Of a stretch of 64,000 nucleotides of DNA, positions 1 through 8,717 are shown one piece after another; the stretch's first letter is position 1; the number at the start of each line of letters is the position of its first letter. The stretch comes from Actinomycetota bacterium (GTDB lineage Bacteria > Actinomycetota > Thermoleophilia > BMS3ABIN01). Made by a program: the position numbers and the translations under genes. The notes beneath the pieces are model-generated. The model saw only the letters and a program-made list of their open reading frames with translations. It searched no databases and was not told the origin of the DNA. The stretch is from positions 62,001 to 126,000 of the forward strand of contig JAMCPM010000008.1 in assembly GCA_023382335.1 (NCBI GenBank), read 5' to 3'.

Positions 1-1
1 G

Positions 2-85
2 GATATCGTCGAGCTGGCTGAGCAGCTGGAAAAAGAGGGCTTGGTGAAGGTAGTTGAAACTCCTCAGAACGCTCAAGAGACTTAA
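2..85 (+). CDS. PqqD-like protein, C-terminal end (5' truncated by window)
   Basis: An open frame enters from the left edge and ends at a TAA at 83-85, giving 27 residues ending ETPQNAQET. The segment DIVELAEQLEKEGLVKVV resembles the last helix of PqqD-family (RiPP recognition element) proteins. The stronger argument is context: the next gene, overlapping by 32 bases, encodes a lasso-peptide-B2-like protein, and PqqD/B1 and B2 genes are usual neighbours. Most of the protein lies outside the window, so this is a contextual call. Confidence 0.5.
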   Translation, partial: DIVELAEQLEKEGLVKVVETPQNAQET

Positions 86-494
86 GCATCCACGCGACCT
101 CTGGCTCTTCCTCCGGATACTGATACTGCTCATCCTGCTGCCCGGGCAGATACGCCGCCAGAGCCTGCCGGACCTGCTGGCGCGGCTTGACCCCGGCGTC
201 GGGCCGGGGCCGCGCGATCAGATCCTTCTGGAAAAGACCTCCGGCTTCATCGATTCCCTCCTCAATTACCGCTTCTTCCGGCGTTACGGCCGCTGTCTTC
301 TGAGATCGCTCGTCCTTTTCAGATTCCTTCGCGGCCAGGGCTGGCCGGTGGAGATCCATTTCGGCGTCCGCAAGACGGCTGAGGGAATGGCCGACATCAC
401 CGGCCACAGCTGGCTGGTGCTCGACGGCGAGCCCTTCCTGGAAGACGAGAGTCAGCGCGGTTCGTTCGCGACGACCATGCGGTACCCGGAATGA
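54..494 (+). CDS. Lasso peptide biosynthesis B2-like protein (transglutaminase-like)
   Basis: The 146-residue protein has a hydrophobic N-terminal half (about residues 15-32) and a C-terminal domain with the transglutaminase-like signature of the B2 family (PF13471): Cys81 in RCLLRSLVLFRFLR, His118 in GHSWLVLDG and Asp124, matching the Cys-His-Asp triad. In lasso pathways B2 cleaves the leader peptide delivered by the PqqD-like B1 protein. The start is a TTG at 54 inside the end of the PqqD-like gene, and the stop overlaps the next gene by 4 bases. No precursor peptide or asparagine-synthetase-like cyclase is visible. Together with the nucleotidyltransferase at 20.2-21.5 kb it may belong to the B1/B2/nucleotidyltransferase set often found in exopolysaccharide loci, where its role is unknown. 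Confidence 0.75.
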   Translation: MKLLRTLKRLKHPRDLWLFLRILILLILLPGQIRRQSLPDLLARLDPGVGPGPRDQILLEKTSGFIDSLLNYRFFRRYGRCLLRSLVLFRFLRGQGWPVEIHFGVRKTAEGMADITGHSWLVLDGEPFLEDESQRGSFATTMRYPE

Positions 495-2389
495 AAGCAA
501 GCGATATCGTTCACAGCCGCCGGGCCGCTGCCCCGCTGGTGGCCTTGTCGGGTTTCCTTGGCGGGGCGGTCCTGCTGACCTCCGTCGTCGAAACGGCCAA
601 TCCCCGCAACGCCGCGACCTTCGCGAGCGCGGGCCTGGCCGGCGCCGTGGTTTACTTCCTGCTGTGGCTCGGGGTGACAGCGCTCTGCTCGCGCCGCACC
701 GGCCGCGGCGCCGCCGGGTTGGCGCCGGCCACGGGCCTGGCGTTCGCCTTCAGCCTGGCGCCGCTGATCTCGTATCTGCCCTACCTGATGTACCGCACTT
801 CACTTCAGGGCGATTCGGTGGAGCTGCCAACGCTGTCATCGCGGCCGTCGGCGATAATGCTCCTGGTCTGGTCGCTGCTGCTTTTGACCCTGCTTTTGCG
901 GATGACCCTCGGCGGCGCCGACAGCCGTTTCATCCCGGCGCTCACCCGGCGTCCGGCCGTCACCCTGACGCTGATGATCGTGGCCTGGCTCGCCGTTTTC
1001 TTTCCGCTGGACTTCCTCAAGGATCAGTACATGCAGACGACGACGGTCAACAGCGCCTTCTTCCGTGAGGGCATGACACATGTGCTCGACGATCGCGGCT
1101 TCATGTTCAGTAATCTTGCCTACGGCAGCGGCGCCTCTATCTTCAGCGTTCACATCAGCGCCATCTTCATCTTCATCTTTCCGTTGTTCCGCATCTGGCC
1201 GGATTACAGGTTCCTGCTGCTATTTGGGGACATCGCCCTGGCGCTCAGCGCCGTGCCCATCTATCTGATCGCGCGCCGCCGTTTCAGCTCAGCCCTGAGC
1301 CTGCTCTTCGCCGGCATGGTCCTCCTGAGCCCGATCATCACCGCAGCCCCCGGCCGCGGCGATTTTTCCGAGATACGCTTCATGCCGGTCCTGTTCCTGA
1401 CGGCATTTTATTTTTTCGAGAAGAAACGTTTCTGGATGTTCATGCTGGCGTCGGTGGCGATGATGACCATCAGGGAAGACATGGGCCTCTTCATCGCCTT
1501 CTTCGGTTTCTACGGGATCATCCGCCGGCGCAGCCTCAAATGGATCCTGGCGCCGCTGGCGGCCGGGTTCGGCTGGTTCGGACTGATGGGCGGCATCCTG
1601 CTGCCCCGGATAGGGCCCAGCGGCACCGCCGTGCGCGCCTCCATGCGTTACGCCAACCTGGGGTCCAGCGGCAGCGAGATCGCCAGGACGATCGTCTTCA
1701 GGCCGTGGCGGGCCTTGCGGGCGGCGCTGTCGACTCCATCGCATGTCGGAGCGGTATACGGGATATTGCAGATCTCGGGACTGGGGGTGGCTTTGCTGTC
1801 GGGCGCTGTCATCTTCGCCATTCCGGCGGCGGCGGAGCTGCTGTTTCAGCAGACGACGACCTTCAACAATTTCATGGCCGTGCCGCTGGTGCCGACCCTG
1901 ACCGTCGCCGTCGTGCTCGGACTCGACCGGCTCGACCGCTTCAGCCGGCATCGTTTCAACATCGACGCCGGCAGGACCGCGGCGCTTGTGGGCGTTTTCA
2001 TCTTTTTTGTCTCGGTATCGCCTTTTCATACCTGGTTCAATCCCGGCCTCTACCAGCCCAGGTACAATTACGATGCAGCCCGGGAAGCCTTCAGCCGGGT
2101 GCCGGCAAACGCCCGCTTGATGATGCCGGAATTCATGCTGGCCTATTCGCAGCCGGATCAGACCTTGAGAGGTTACCATCAGGTCCAGTACCAGGAAGAC
2201 ATCGAGGGAAGGTTCGTTCTGACCGAGGATTACGTTATCCTCGACCGGCGGGTGCCGGCGCGGCTGGCGGCTGACAACCACTACTACGACGGCATCGAGA
2301 CGGTCAGGAACATCGTTGACAATTCGCCGGATTTTGAGAAAGTCTTTGCGCGGGATGACATCGAGCTATACGTCAGGAAGGGCTCTTAG
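491..2389 (+). CDS. DUF2079-type polytopic membrane protein
   Basis: This 632-residue protein has many hydrophobic helices. The block around residues 219-310, with SVHISAIFIFIFPLF, then GDFSEIRFMPVLFL and an REDMGLF segment, follows the pattern of DUF2079 (PF09852), a GT-C-like membrane family of unproven substrate. A soluble segment follows from about residue 515. DUF2079 proteins usually carry His in the position read here as GDFSE, so a catalytic role cannot be assumed. The ATG overlaps the stop of the B2-like gene (ATGA), implying translational coupling. Its 3' end is convergent with the glycosyltransferase at 2417 and lies in a 31-base-period tandem duplication. Confidence 0.75.
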   Translation: MKASDIVHSRRAAAPLVALSGFLGGAVLLTSVVETANPRNAATFASAGLAGAVVYFLLWLGVTALCSRRTGRGAAGLAPATGLAFAFSLAPLISYLPYLMYRTSLQGDSVELPTLSSRPSAIMLLVWSLLLLTLLLRMTLGGADSRFIPALTRRPAVTLTLMIVAWLAVFFPLDFLKDQYMQTTTVNSAFFREGMTHVLDDRGFMFSNLAYGSGASIFSVHISAIFIFIFPLFRIWPDYRFLLLFGDIALALSAVPIYLIARRRFSSALSLLFAGMVLLSPIITAAPGRGDFSEIRFMPVLFLTAFYFFEKKRFWMFMLASVAMMTIREDMGLFIAFFGFYGIIRRRSLKWILAPLAAGFGWFGLMGGILLPRIGPSGTAVRASMRYANLGSSGSEIARTIVFRPWRALRAALSTPSHVGAVYGILQISGLGVALLSGAVIFAIPAAAELLFQQTTTFNNFMAVPLVPTLTVAVVLGLDRLDRFSRHRFNIDAGRTAALVGVFIFFVSVSPFHTWFNPGLYQPRYNYDAAREAFSRVPANARLMMPEFMLAYSQPDQTLRGYHQVQYQEDIEGRFVLTEDYVILDRRVPARLAADNHYYDGIETVRNIVDNSPDFEKVFARDDIELYVRKGS

Positions 2390-2429
2390 CTTCCCAGCCT
2401 GCGTCAGAAAGGGCCCTTAGCTTCCCAGC
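2371..2429. repeat. Tandem duplication covering two convergent gene ends
   Basis: Two copies of a 28-base unit (2371-2398 and 2402-2429, period 31) differ at two positions. The left copy encodes the last codons and stop of the DUF2079 gene. The right copy, read on the minus strand, encodes the last codons and stop of the GT4 gene. The same segment therefore ends two genes in opposite orientations. Confidence 0.8.
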
Positions 2430-3565
2430 GCGTCAAGATAATCGTCGAAGCGCGAGACGAAGTGGCTCCAGTCATATTTCTGAACGTGGGCCGCGGCGGC
2501 TTCCCCCATCGTCCTGACCATCGCCGGATCGTCTGCGAGCTTTGCCATCGCGGCGGCGAAAGCCCCCACCTCCGGCGGCGTCAGGATGCCCGTCTTGCCG
2601 TCGACGATACTCTCTGCCGGCCCGCCCTGCCTGACAGCGACCACGGGCTTGCCAAACCCCATCGCCTCCAGCGGAGTCATGCCCCAGTCCTCATTGAGGC
2701 TGGGGAAAAGCAGAGCGTAGCTTGACGCGTAGGCTGCCAGCAGTTCCTGCTCGGTCGGGTCGCGCTGGAAGACGATGTCCCGCCGTCCCGCCGCCATGGA
2801 CTGCAGCTTGCGGAAGTATTCCTCGCTGCCCGGCTCCACCAGGCCCGTGATATGCAGCTCGAAATCGGCATGCCCGGGATAACGGCGCTTGAACTCAAGG
2901 AAAGAATCGATCGCCAGCTCGAGGTTCTTCCACCACTTGACGCGGCCGACGACGACGAAATATTTCTGGTAGTCCCAGGTGGGCTTCATTGCCTCGACGT
3001 CGAGGCCGGGGCTGAGGACTTCCACTTTTTCAGGCGGAGCCAGGCCCGCGGCCAGGATGCGCCGCCGGACCTCATCGCTGTTGCAGAAGACGTACTGATA
3101 GTAGCGCCAGGCCAGGCGGTCGAAGAGCTTGAAGGTCTCCGAGAACGCCAGGAAGGGCAGGCGCATGCGTGGATTGTCGCTGAGGTACTGCCGCCGGATA
3201 AAGCGGTCGTGGATGACCTTCAGCGGCGTGTGGCAATAACATACCACCGGGATGCTATGGTTGCGAAAGGTGATGAAATCCCCGATCCCTTCGGAAGAGA
3301 CCACCATCGCGTCGAAACCCTCGAGGTCGATCTTCTGCCGCATGATCGTCAGGGCGGCGCTGCCGACGTCGGAATAACCGCGGCTCACCGACACCTTGGG
3401 AAGCTCGACGATCTCAAGCTCGCTGAATTCGGGGAAGGTCTGTTCGGGATAATAATGGTTGGTGAATATCACCCATTCGTGCCGGCTGCGTTTGACGAGC
3501 TCGAGCATCATCCGCTCGACACCGGAGCGCAGATACACCCATGGATAATAAAGCGCGATTCTCAT
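2417..3565 (-). CDS. GT4-family glycosyltransferase
   Basis: The 382-residue protein has the GT-B fold signature of Glycos_transf_1. There is an N-terminal acceptor domain (MRIALYYPWVYLRSGVERMM), a linker with VVGRVKWWKNLELAI around residues 205-220, and the nucleotide-sugar binding block with the E-x7-E pattern (NEDWGMTPLEAMGFGKPVVA, about 290-310). It should transfer a sugar from an NDP-sugar to a growing glycan at the inner membrane face. The start overlaps the stop of the upstream GT2 gene by 4 bases, so the two form an operon. Sugar specificity cannot be read from sequence. Confidence 0.88.
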   Translation of the reverse strand: MRIALYYPWVYLRSGVERMMLELVKRSRHEWVIFTNHYYPEQTFPEFSELEIVELPKVSVSRGYSDVGSAALTIMRQKIDLEGFDAMVVSSEGIGDFITFRNHSIPVVCYCHTPLKVIHDRFIRRQYLSDNPRMRLPFLAFSETFKLFDRLAWRYYQYVFCNSDEVRRRILAAGLAPPEKVEVLSPGLDVEAMKPTWDYQKYFVVVGRVKWWKNLELAIDSFLEFKRRYPGHADFELHITGLVEPGSEEYFRKLQSMAAGRRDIVFQRDPTEQELLAAYASSYALLFPSLNEDWGMTPLEAMGFGKPVVAVRQGGPAESIVDGKTGILTPPEVGAFAAAMAKLADDPAMVRTMGEAAAAHVQKYDWSHFVSRFDDYLDALGS

Positions 3566-4530
3566 TTCCCTCCACCCCGCCCCTGTTTACCTGCCCGAAA
3601 AACCCGGCGCAACTTGTCCAGCCCGCCGCCTCGCCCGAAAAGAGCCGCGACCAGCCAGCCCGCCGCCTGCACGGTATAACCCGCCAGGAGCACGGCCCGG
3701 AAAACAGCGGTAGCGGCCACACCGTGATATCTCGAGTAGAAAGCCAACAGCCCTGCGGCGTGGGAACCGACCGCGGCGCCATGTTGCATCTTCATGCTCT
3801 GCCCACCGAGGTGCTCGACCTTTGCCTGCGGCAGGTACATGACTTTCCAGCCGGCGAGTCTCATCCTATAGCACCAGTCCATGTCTTCGCAGTACATGAA
3901 GACATCGGCGTTCAGAGACCCGACTTTCTCCACTGCCTCCCGCCGCACGAGCAGCGCGCACCCGCTCAACCACTCGAACTCCCGCGCCTCCATCCGGTCA
4001 GAGGACTCGTAGAGCCCGAGGGATCGGCCGAATGGATGCCGCAACCCCTGCGGCAGGAAGAACTGACCGATGATCCGCGGGATCGAAGGATAGTATCCCT
4101 TGGAATAAACCTGCAGTGAACCGTCAGGATTGACCACCCGCGGTCCGCATGCCCCAGCTTCCGGATGCGCTTCCATATATCCAACCATCCGCCCGAGCGC
4201 ACCCTCAAAAAGGGTAGCGTCATTATTCAGAAAGAACAGATACCTGCCGCGAGACGCTTCCATCCCCTGGTTGCTGGCCCGCCCGAAGCCCGCGTTCTCA
4301 CGGTTGGCGATGATGACGGCTTCGGGAAACTCATCGGCGACCATCCCGGCGCTGCCGTCAGTGGAATCGTTGTCGACGACGACGGTCTCGACGTTCAGCC
4401 CCTCCGAATCAAGGCGCACGCTCTCCAGACACCGGCGCAGCAGATCCCGAAGGTTCCAGTTGACGATGATTACCGAGACATCCGGGGCCGGACCGGCGCT
4501 ACCCGGATGCGTTGTGCGATTCGGTTTCAC
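3562..4530 (-). CDS. GT2-family glycosyltransferase (rhamnosyltransferase-like)
   Basis: From the chosen GTG start the protein has 322 residues. The GT-A domain opens with VSVIIVNWN (18-26), then VVVDNDSTDGS (50-60) with the first acidic motif and LNNDATLF (101-108) with the DxD-like metal site. A hydrophobic stretch near the C-terminus suggests membrane association. The frame stays open upstream to 4608, but the extra 26 residues are atypical, so the GTG at 4530 is preferred. No clear Shine-Dalgarno precedes it, while an AT-rich TACGATAAAT lies just upstream, so a very short leader is possible. This family commonly adds rhamnose or related sugars. Confidence 0.86.
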   Translation of the reverse strand: MKPNRTTHPGSAGPAPDVSVIIVNWNLRDLLRRCLESVRLDSEGLNVETVVVDNDSTDGSAGMVADEFPEAVIIANRENAGFGRASNQGMEASRGRYLFFLNNDATLFEGALGRMVGYMEAHPEAGACGPRVVNPDGSLQVYSKGYYPSIPRIIGQFFLPQGLRHPFGRSLGLYESSDRMEAREFEWLSGCALLVRREAVEKVGSLNADVFMYCEDMDWCYRMRLAGWKVMYLPQAKVEHLGGQSMKMQHGAAVGSHAAGLLAFYSRYHGVAATAVFRAVLLAGYTVQAAGWLVAALFGRGGGLDKLRRVFRAGKQGRGGGK

Positions 4531-4724
4531 ATATTTATCGTAACAGCATGCCAGCACGGCGTCTAGGAATGCGCTCCAACACCGGGCTGCCGAGCAAAGG
4601 CCGGCCATCCAAACTGGTTAGGGGCAGCCGGCGATGGTATCATCTTTATATGGACTTGCCCACCGGTCGGTCGACATCCAGCGCCCCGTAATCGCACCTC
4701 TTGAAATCGTGAAGGAACAGGACC

Positions 4725-5855
4725 ATGGGCAGACTCAAGCATAACTCCCTGATCGCCGCGGGCATCATCTCCCGGCGCGTGCTTACCGGCCCCCATTCCG
4801 TCCAGATCAGCATCGTCGACGCCTGCAATTACCGCTGCGTCATGTGCTGGGAACATTCTTCCGAGCTCGACGGCCTGGGAGCCGACGACCTAGCGCGCAG
4901 TTACCACGACCAGAGAAAGAACGGCGACATGGTCATGGATTTCGCTCTCTACGAATCCCTGGTGCGCAGCCTCAGCGACATGGGAACGCGGGAGATAAGC
5001 TTCGCCGGCATCGGCGAGCCGCTCCTGCACAAACGCATCGTCGAGGCGGTCGCCCTGGCGAAATCCCTGGGCCTGCGCGTCTGGATCACGACCAACGGAT
5101 CTCTCCTCGACAGGGACATCATCAAGGAACTCGCCGACGCGGGCGTCGACGACATCGGCGTCAGCATCAACGCCGGCTCCAGCGAAGAGTACGGCCTGGT
5201 CCACGCCAACCAGGAAGCCGGCCGCTTCGATGAGATCGTGGAAAACCTCGCCTGGCTGCGGGAATACAAACGCAGCCGCGGCAACGCCGGCCCGCGGGTG
5301 ACCCTTTCCAACGTCATCAGCAACCTCAACAGCCACCGCGTGATCGAGATGATGCAGACCGCGGTCAAGGTCGGGGCCGTGAGCGTGACTTACCGTCCGA
5401 TCGACGTCTTCGATAAGACCCGCAAATTCGCCTTGGGAAAAAACGAGATGGATAAGCTGGCGGGTGATTTCCGGGCTGCGGCCGACCTGGGAAAGAGGAA
5501 CAACATCGGCGAGAATATCAAGTTCTTCTACGGGCTGCTGGAGATGCGAAAGGCTGAAAATCTGCCGTCGCCCTGTTTCGCCGGCTGGCTATATCCCTTC
5601 GTGCTGGCCAACGGCGACGTGACCTATTGCTGCATCAGCCGCGAATTGCTGGGGAACCTCTCACAGCGCAGTTTTGAGTCCATCTGGTTCGATCCGGCCC
5701 GCCGCCGGCTCAACCAGGAGGCGGCGCGCATGCACAAGACACAGGCGCCGCTGCCCAAAAGCCGCTGCGTCGGCTGCGAGCTGACCCTCTCCAACCAGCG
5801 CATTTATAACCGGCTCTGGCCGCTGTGGGGGCGCCCGGCCCTTCCCCGGGGATGA
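4725..5855 (+). CDS. Radical SAM / SPASM-type enzyme
   Basis: The 376-residue protein has the radical SAM cluster motif CX3CX2C at Cys34, Cys38 and Cys41 (ACNYRCVMC), followed by the glycine-rich GIGEPL segment that contacts SAM. The C-terminal quarter has SPASM-like cysteines: SPCFAGW, TYCCISR and SRCVGC. SPASM enzymes modify peptides or act in cofactor and glycan pathways. Here it sits alone among glycosyltransferases, so a surface-glycan or lipid role is inference. Its stop overlaps the ATG of the next membrane protein gene (ATGA). The radical SAM protein at 32.4 kb shares the architecture. Confidence 0.85.
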   Translation: MGRLKHNSLIAAGIISRRVLTGPHSVQISIVDACNYRCVMCWEHSSELDGLGADDLARSYHDQRKNGDMVMDFALYESLVRSLSDMGTREISFAGIGEPLLHKRIVEAVALAKSLGLRVWITTNGSLLDRDIIKELADAGVDDIGVSINAGSSEEYGLVHANQEAGRFDEIVENLAWLREYKRSRGNAGPRVTLSNVISNLNSHRVIEMMQTAVKVGAVSVTYRPIDVFDKTRKFALGKNEMDKLAGDFRAAADLGKRNNIGENIKFFYGLLEMRKAENLPSPCFAGWLYPFVLANGDVTYCCISRELLGNLSQRSFESIWFDPARRRLNQEAARMHKTQAPLPKSRCVGCELTLSNQRIYNRLWPLWGRPALPRG

Positions 5856-7393
5856 AGCTCACCAGGCAAAAACTGAATATCCTGGCCGCGGTTTTTTTTA
5901 TCGGCCTCGGCCTCGCCGCCTACCGCTCGATCCTTAGCGGCTATCCAGTCGCCGACGACTTCGGCCACATCACCAAGATCTCCGGACTCCATTTCTATGA
6001 CATCTGGGGATTCTTCACGCTGCAGTCGCGTTATTTCATCAGGCCCATCCCTTTTTACGCGATCTGGCTGCAGTACAGTATTTTTGGCCTTAACTGGTTT
6101 CCCGACCACCTGCTGAACGTGGTCATGCACGCTCTGAACGCCGGACTGCTTTTCCTCCTGCTGAGCCGGCTGGGGGCAAACAGGCTCGGCGCTTTCGCCG
6201 CCGCCACGCTCGTGGTCCTGTCTCCGCTCGCGCCTGAGGCGGTCACCTGGACCGCGGGCAGGTTCGACGTCTGGGCGATCTTCTTCATGCTGATCGCCCT
6301 GCTCTCCTACGCCGCCTACCTGGAGAAGCGGCGCCGGGCTCTTATCGGCGTGGCGCTGGCGGCGACGGCCGCGGCCCTGCTGAGCAAGGAGACGGCCGTG
6401 ATGCTGATCGTGCTCATTCCCGCGATGGATCTGCTCTTCGGAGATATCCTGCGCAAGGCCCCCGGAGCCAAGGCGAAGCCGGTCTTGAACAGGGCGGGTA
6501 TCTTCACCTGGGAGGGAATCTATGGTTTCGGCGCCAGGATGCTGCCGTTCTTCGCGATATTCTCCGGTTATTTCGTCCTTCGCCTGGCCATATCGGGAAC
6601 GCTGGCGCGCATGCCCAGCTATATGTCTACTTCCGACTCAGCCGGCTTCAACCTCCACGCGCCCATGCGGACGCTGCTGACTCTCGCCGCGCCGCTGGAC
6701 CGGGTCGAGGTGTCCAGCCGGCAGATAATCATCCTGGGAATGTATTTCGGAATCTTGCTGCTCGCCTCGCTGCTGCTTGTCGCCACGCGATGGAAGCGGT
6801 CGACGCCTCTGGCCCGCAGGACGTGGCTCTTCATGGCGATCTTCTTCATCGCCGCCATCATGCCGGCATATTCTTCCTTCTTTTTCACCGGCATGAGCAA
6901 CTACCTCAACAACAGCCGCTTCTTTTACTGCACGATCTTTGCCACAGCGCCGCTATTGACGATCGGCCTGTTTGATTTCGGATGGAAGGCGAAGGGTTGG
7001 CGGTGGGGCCTGGGAGTTCTTCTGGCTGTGATGGCAGTGGCATATACGTGGGGCCTGGCAACAAATAACACTGTCTGGGTCAACGCATCAACGATCAGTT
7101 ATTACATCAATAACGAGACCAAGAGCCTGCTGCCGGATCCACCACGGGGCGCAAGTCTGTATTTTGAAAACGTTCCCAAACTGGAAGGCGGCCACATCTA
7201 CGCCTCGGCGCTGGACGATGCGATCTCCTTGAGCTACGGGCGCGATGACATCAATGTATTTTATGTGGATCCGGACCCCGCCATCGCCAGGCTGTTCACG
7301 ACTAATCCGGACTCACGGAACGGATTCCTTTTTGATTATGACTGGAACACGGGGAAGTTGATTCTAGTCAGGGGACCGCTGGCCGGGAACTAG
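5852..7393 (+). CDS. Polytopic membrane protein, GT-C / TMTC-like mannosyltransferase-like
   Basis: The chosen ATG overlaps the upstream stop (ATGA) and gives 513 residues with roughly ten hydrophobic helices. The N-terminal region has an acidic pair after the first helix (PVADDFGHI), then an NVVMHALNAGLLFLLL segment and a PEAVTWTAGRFDVWA segment. These resemble GT-C O-mannosyltransferase/TMTC proteins, which use polyprenyl-phosphate sugars outside the membrane. A soluble tail follows after about residue 410. An alternative start at 5825 lies inside the radical SAM gene and is less likely. It may glycosylate a surface protein or glycan. The donor is unknown. Confidence 0.7.
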   Translation: MKLTRQKLNILAAVFFIGLGLAAYRSILSGYPVADDFGHITKISGLHFYDIWGFFTLQSRYFIRPIPFYAIWLQYSIFGLNWFPDHLLNVVMHALNAGLLFLLLSRLGANRLGAFAAATLVVLSPLAPEAVTWTAGRFDVWAIFFMLIALLSYAAYLEKRRRALIGVALAATAAALLSKETAVMLIVLIPAMDLLFGDILRKAPGAKAKPVLNRAGIFTWEGIYGFGARMLPFFAIFSGYFVLRLAISGTLARMPSYMSTSDSAGFNLHAPMRTLLTLAAPLDRVEVSSRQIIILGMYFGILLLASLLLVATRWKRSTPLARRTWLFMAIFFIAAIMPAYSSFFFTGMSNYLNNSRFFYCTIFATAPLLTIGLFDFGWKAKGWRWGLGVLLAVMAVAYTWGLATNNTVWVNASTISYYINNETKSLLPDPPRGASLYFENVPKLEGGHIYASALDDAISLSYGRDDINVFYVDPDPAIARLFTTNPDSRNGFLFDYDWNTGKLILVRGPLAGN

Positions 7394-7427
7394 AGCGTCT
7401 TCAGGCGGCGGGGTGTCAATCCTGTGG

Positions 7428-8636
7428 TTACTGGAGCTCCCGGTAAACGGCTTCCATCCCGTCCGTCATCGCCTCAACGGTGAACTCCCGCTCCCAAAGC
7501 TGACGGGCCGCCCGCCCCATACGCCCGCGGCCGGCGTCATCGGCCAGCAGGGACGCCATCTCCCGCGCCAGCAGAACCGGATTTCGAAGCGGCGTCAACT
7601 CCCCGGTTTCGCCCGGTTTGACGATCTCGGGAATCCCGCCGACGCTGGTGGCGAGCATCGCTTTGCCCAGCATCGCCGCCTCGAGCAACGTCAGCGGCAG
7701 GCCTTCGGACAGGGAAGGAAGCACGAACAGGTCGGCTGCGGCAACCAGGTCCACCGCGTCTTCACGCATCCCGGTGAAGACAGCCTTGCCGGCCAGCGGC
7801 CCTTGCGAGGCTTGCCGCCTCAACTCTGCTTCCATCGGGCCGTCGCCGACGACCAGAAAACGCGCCTGAGGCAATTCCCGCGCTACGATCTCAGCCGCCT
7901 TGATGAAATCCGGGGCGCCCTTGTGAAAGGCAAGCCGGCCCACGTAAACAGCGACGCGATCCGATTCTTCGAAGCCCAGGGATCTCCGCAGCTCCGCGGG
8001 CGGCACAGAACCCGGCGAGCGGTCATCGATGCCGTTTCTGACCACAACGACTTTTGCAGGATCGATTCCGAGTTCGTTGATCAGCTCGTCGGCAGTCGCC
8101 TGGCAGACGGCGACCATCCTCCTGGAGTACCTCTGCGCGAGCCTGTCGATGCCGCCGTACTGGAGCCTTCGCATGCGGCTTTTCATGCCGTTGAAACTAC
8201 CGCTGTTGCCGATCGTGAACTGCGAAACCGATCCGTGCACGCTGCAGGCCAGCGCACAACCCGCCCGGCCCTGTTCGTGACCGCCCCGAATCCCGCGCAC
8301 CGCCAGCGATGAAAAGAAATGGGCCCTGGGCCCATGGCTGTGGACGATATCGGGCGCGGCAGCCTCGATCCGCCGTCCGACCTCCCGCTTGACCTTCAGG
8401 GCCAGCAAGGGGTCTCGTTTGGCTTTCGCCCCGAGTTGTGTGATGGTCGCGACCCGAAATCCCTCCTGCTCGAAGCGGGCGATCAGCGGCCCGGAATCCA
8501 TGCTGAGTATCTCTACCTCATGGCCCCGGTCCCGCAGCGCCCGCGATAGCGTCAGAACATGAAGAGGGAGGCCGCCCAATCTGGTGTTGGCGGCCACCTG
8601 AAGTATCTTCAGCGGCCGCGTGTCCGGGGCGCTCAT
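7428..8636 (-). CDS. GT4-family glycosyltransferase
   Basis: The 402-residue GT-B enzyme begins with a typical acceptor-domain opening (KILQVAANTRLGGLPLHV). It carries AVYVGRLAFHKGAPDFIKA near residue 220 and the donor-binding block PSLSEGLPLTLLEAAMLGKA near 315-335. It resembles the GT4 enzymes of capsule loci. It is transcribed divergently from the upstream membrane protein and is followed, upstream in its own sense, by the methyltransferase gene at 8695. The intervening 58 bases hold a partial copy of the 3' end of that gene. Confidence 0.88.
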   Translation of the reverse strand: MSAPDTRPLKILQVAANTRLGGLPLHVLTLSRALRDRGHEVEILSMDSGPLIARFEQEGFRVATITQLGAKAKRDPLLALKVKREVGRRIEAAAPDIVHSHGPRAHFFSSLAVRGIRGGHEQGRAGCALACSVHGSVSQFTIGNSGSFNGMKSRMRRLQYGGIDRLAQRYSRRMVAVCQATADELINELGIDPAKVVVVRNGIDDRSPGSVPPAELRRSLGFEESDRVAVYVGRLAFHKGAPDFIKAAEIVARELPQARFLVVGDGPMEAELRRQASQGPLAGKAVFTGMREDAVDLVAAADLFVLPSLSEGLPLTLLEAAMLGKAMLATSVGGIPEIVKPGETGELTPLRNPVLLAREMASLLADDAGRGRMGRAARQLWEREFTVEAMTDGMEAVYRELQ

Positions 8637-8661
8637 CTAATTTTTCCCGCAAAAATATGTG

Positions 8662-8717
8662 GGCTCATTTCCGATCTCGCGAGCAAGAGTAGGCTCATTT
8701 CCTGATCTCCGCGAGCA
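8662..8717. repeat. Tandem duplication of a methyltransferase gene 3' end
   Basis: Copies at 8662-8685 and 8692-8717 (period 30) match except for two single-base indels. The right copy holds the last codons (LAEIRK) and stop of the methyltransferase on the minus strand. The left copy is a non-coding duplicate. It has the same design as the repeat at 2371-2429. Confidence 0.75.

Noticed and set aside
1-494. A complete lasso peptide cluster
   Set aside because: Only the PqqD-like end and the B2-like gene are present. No cyclase, precursor or exporter typical of lasso loci was found in the window.
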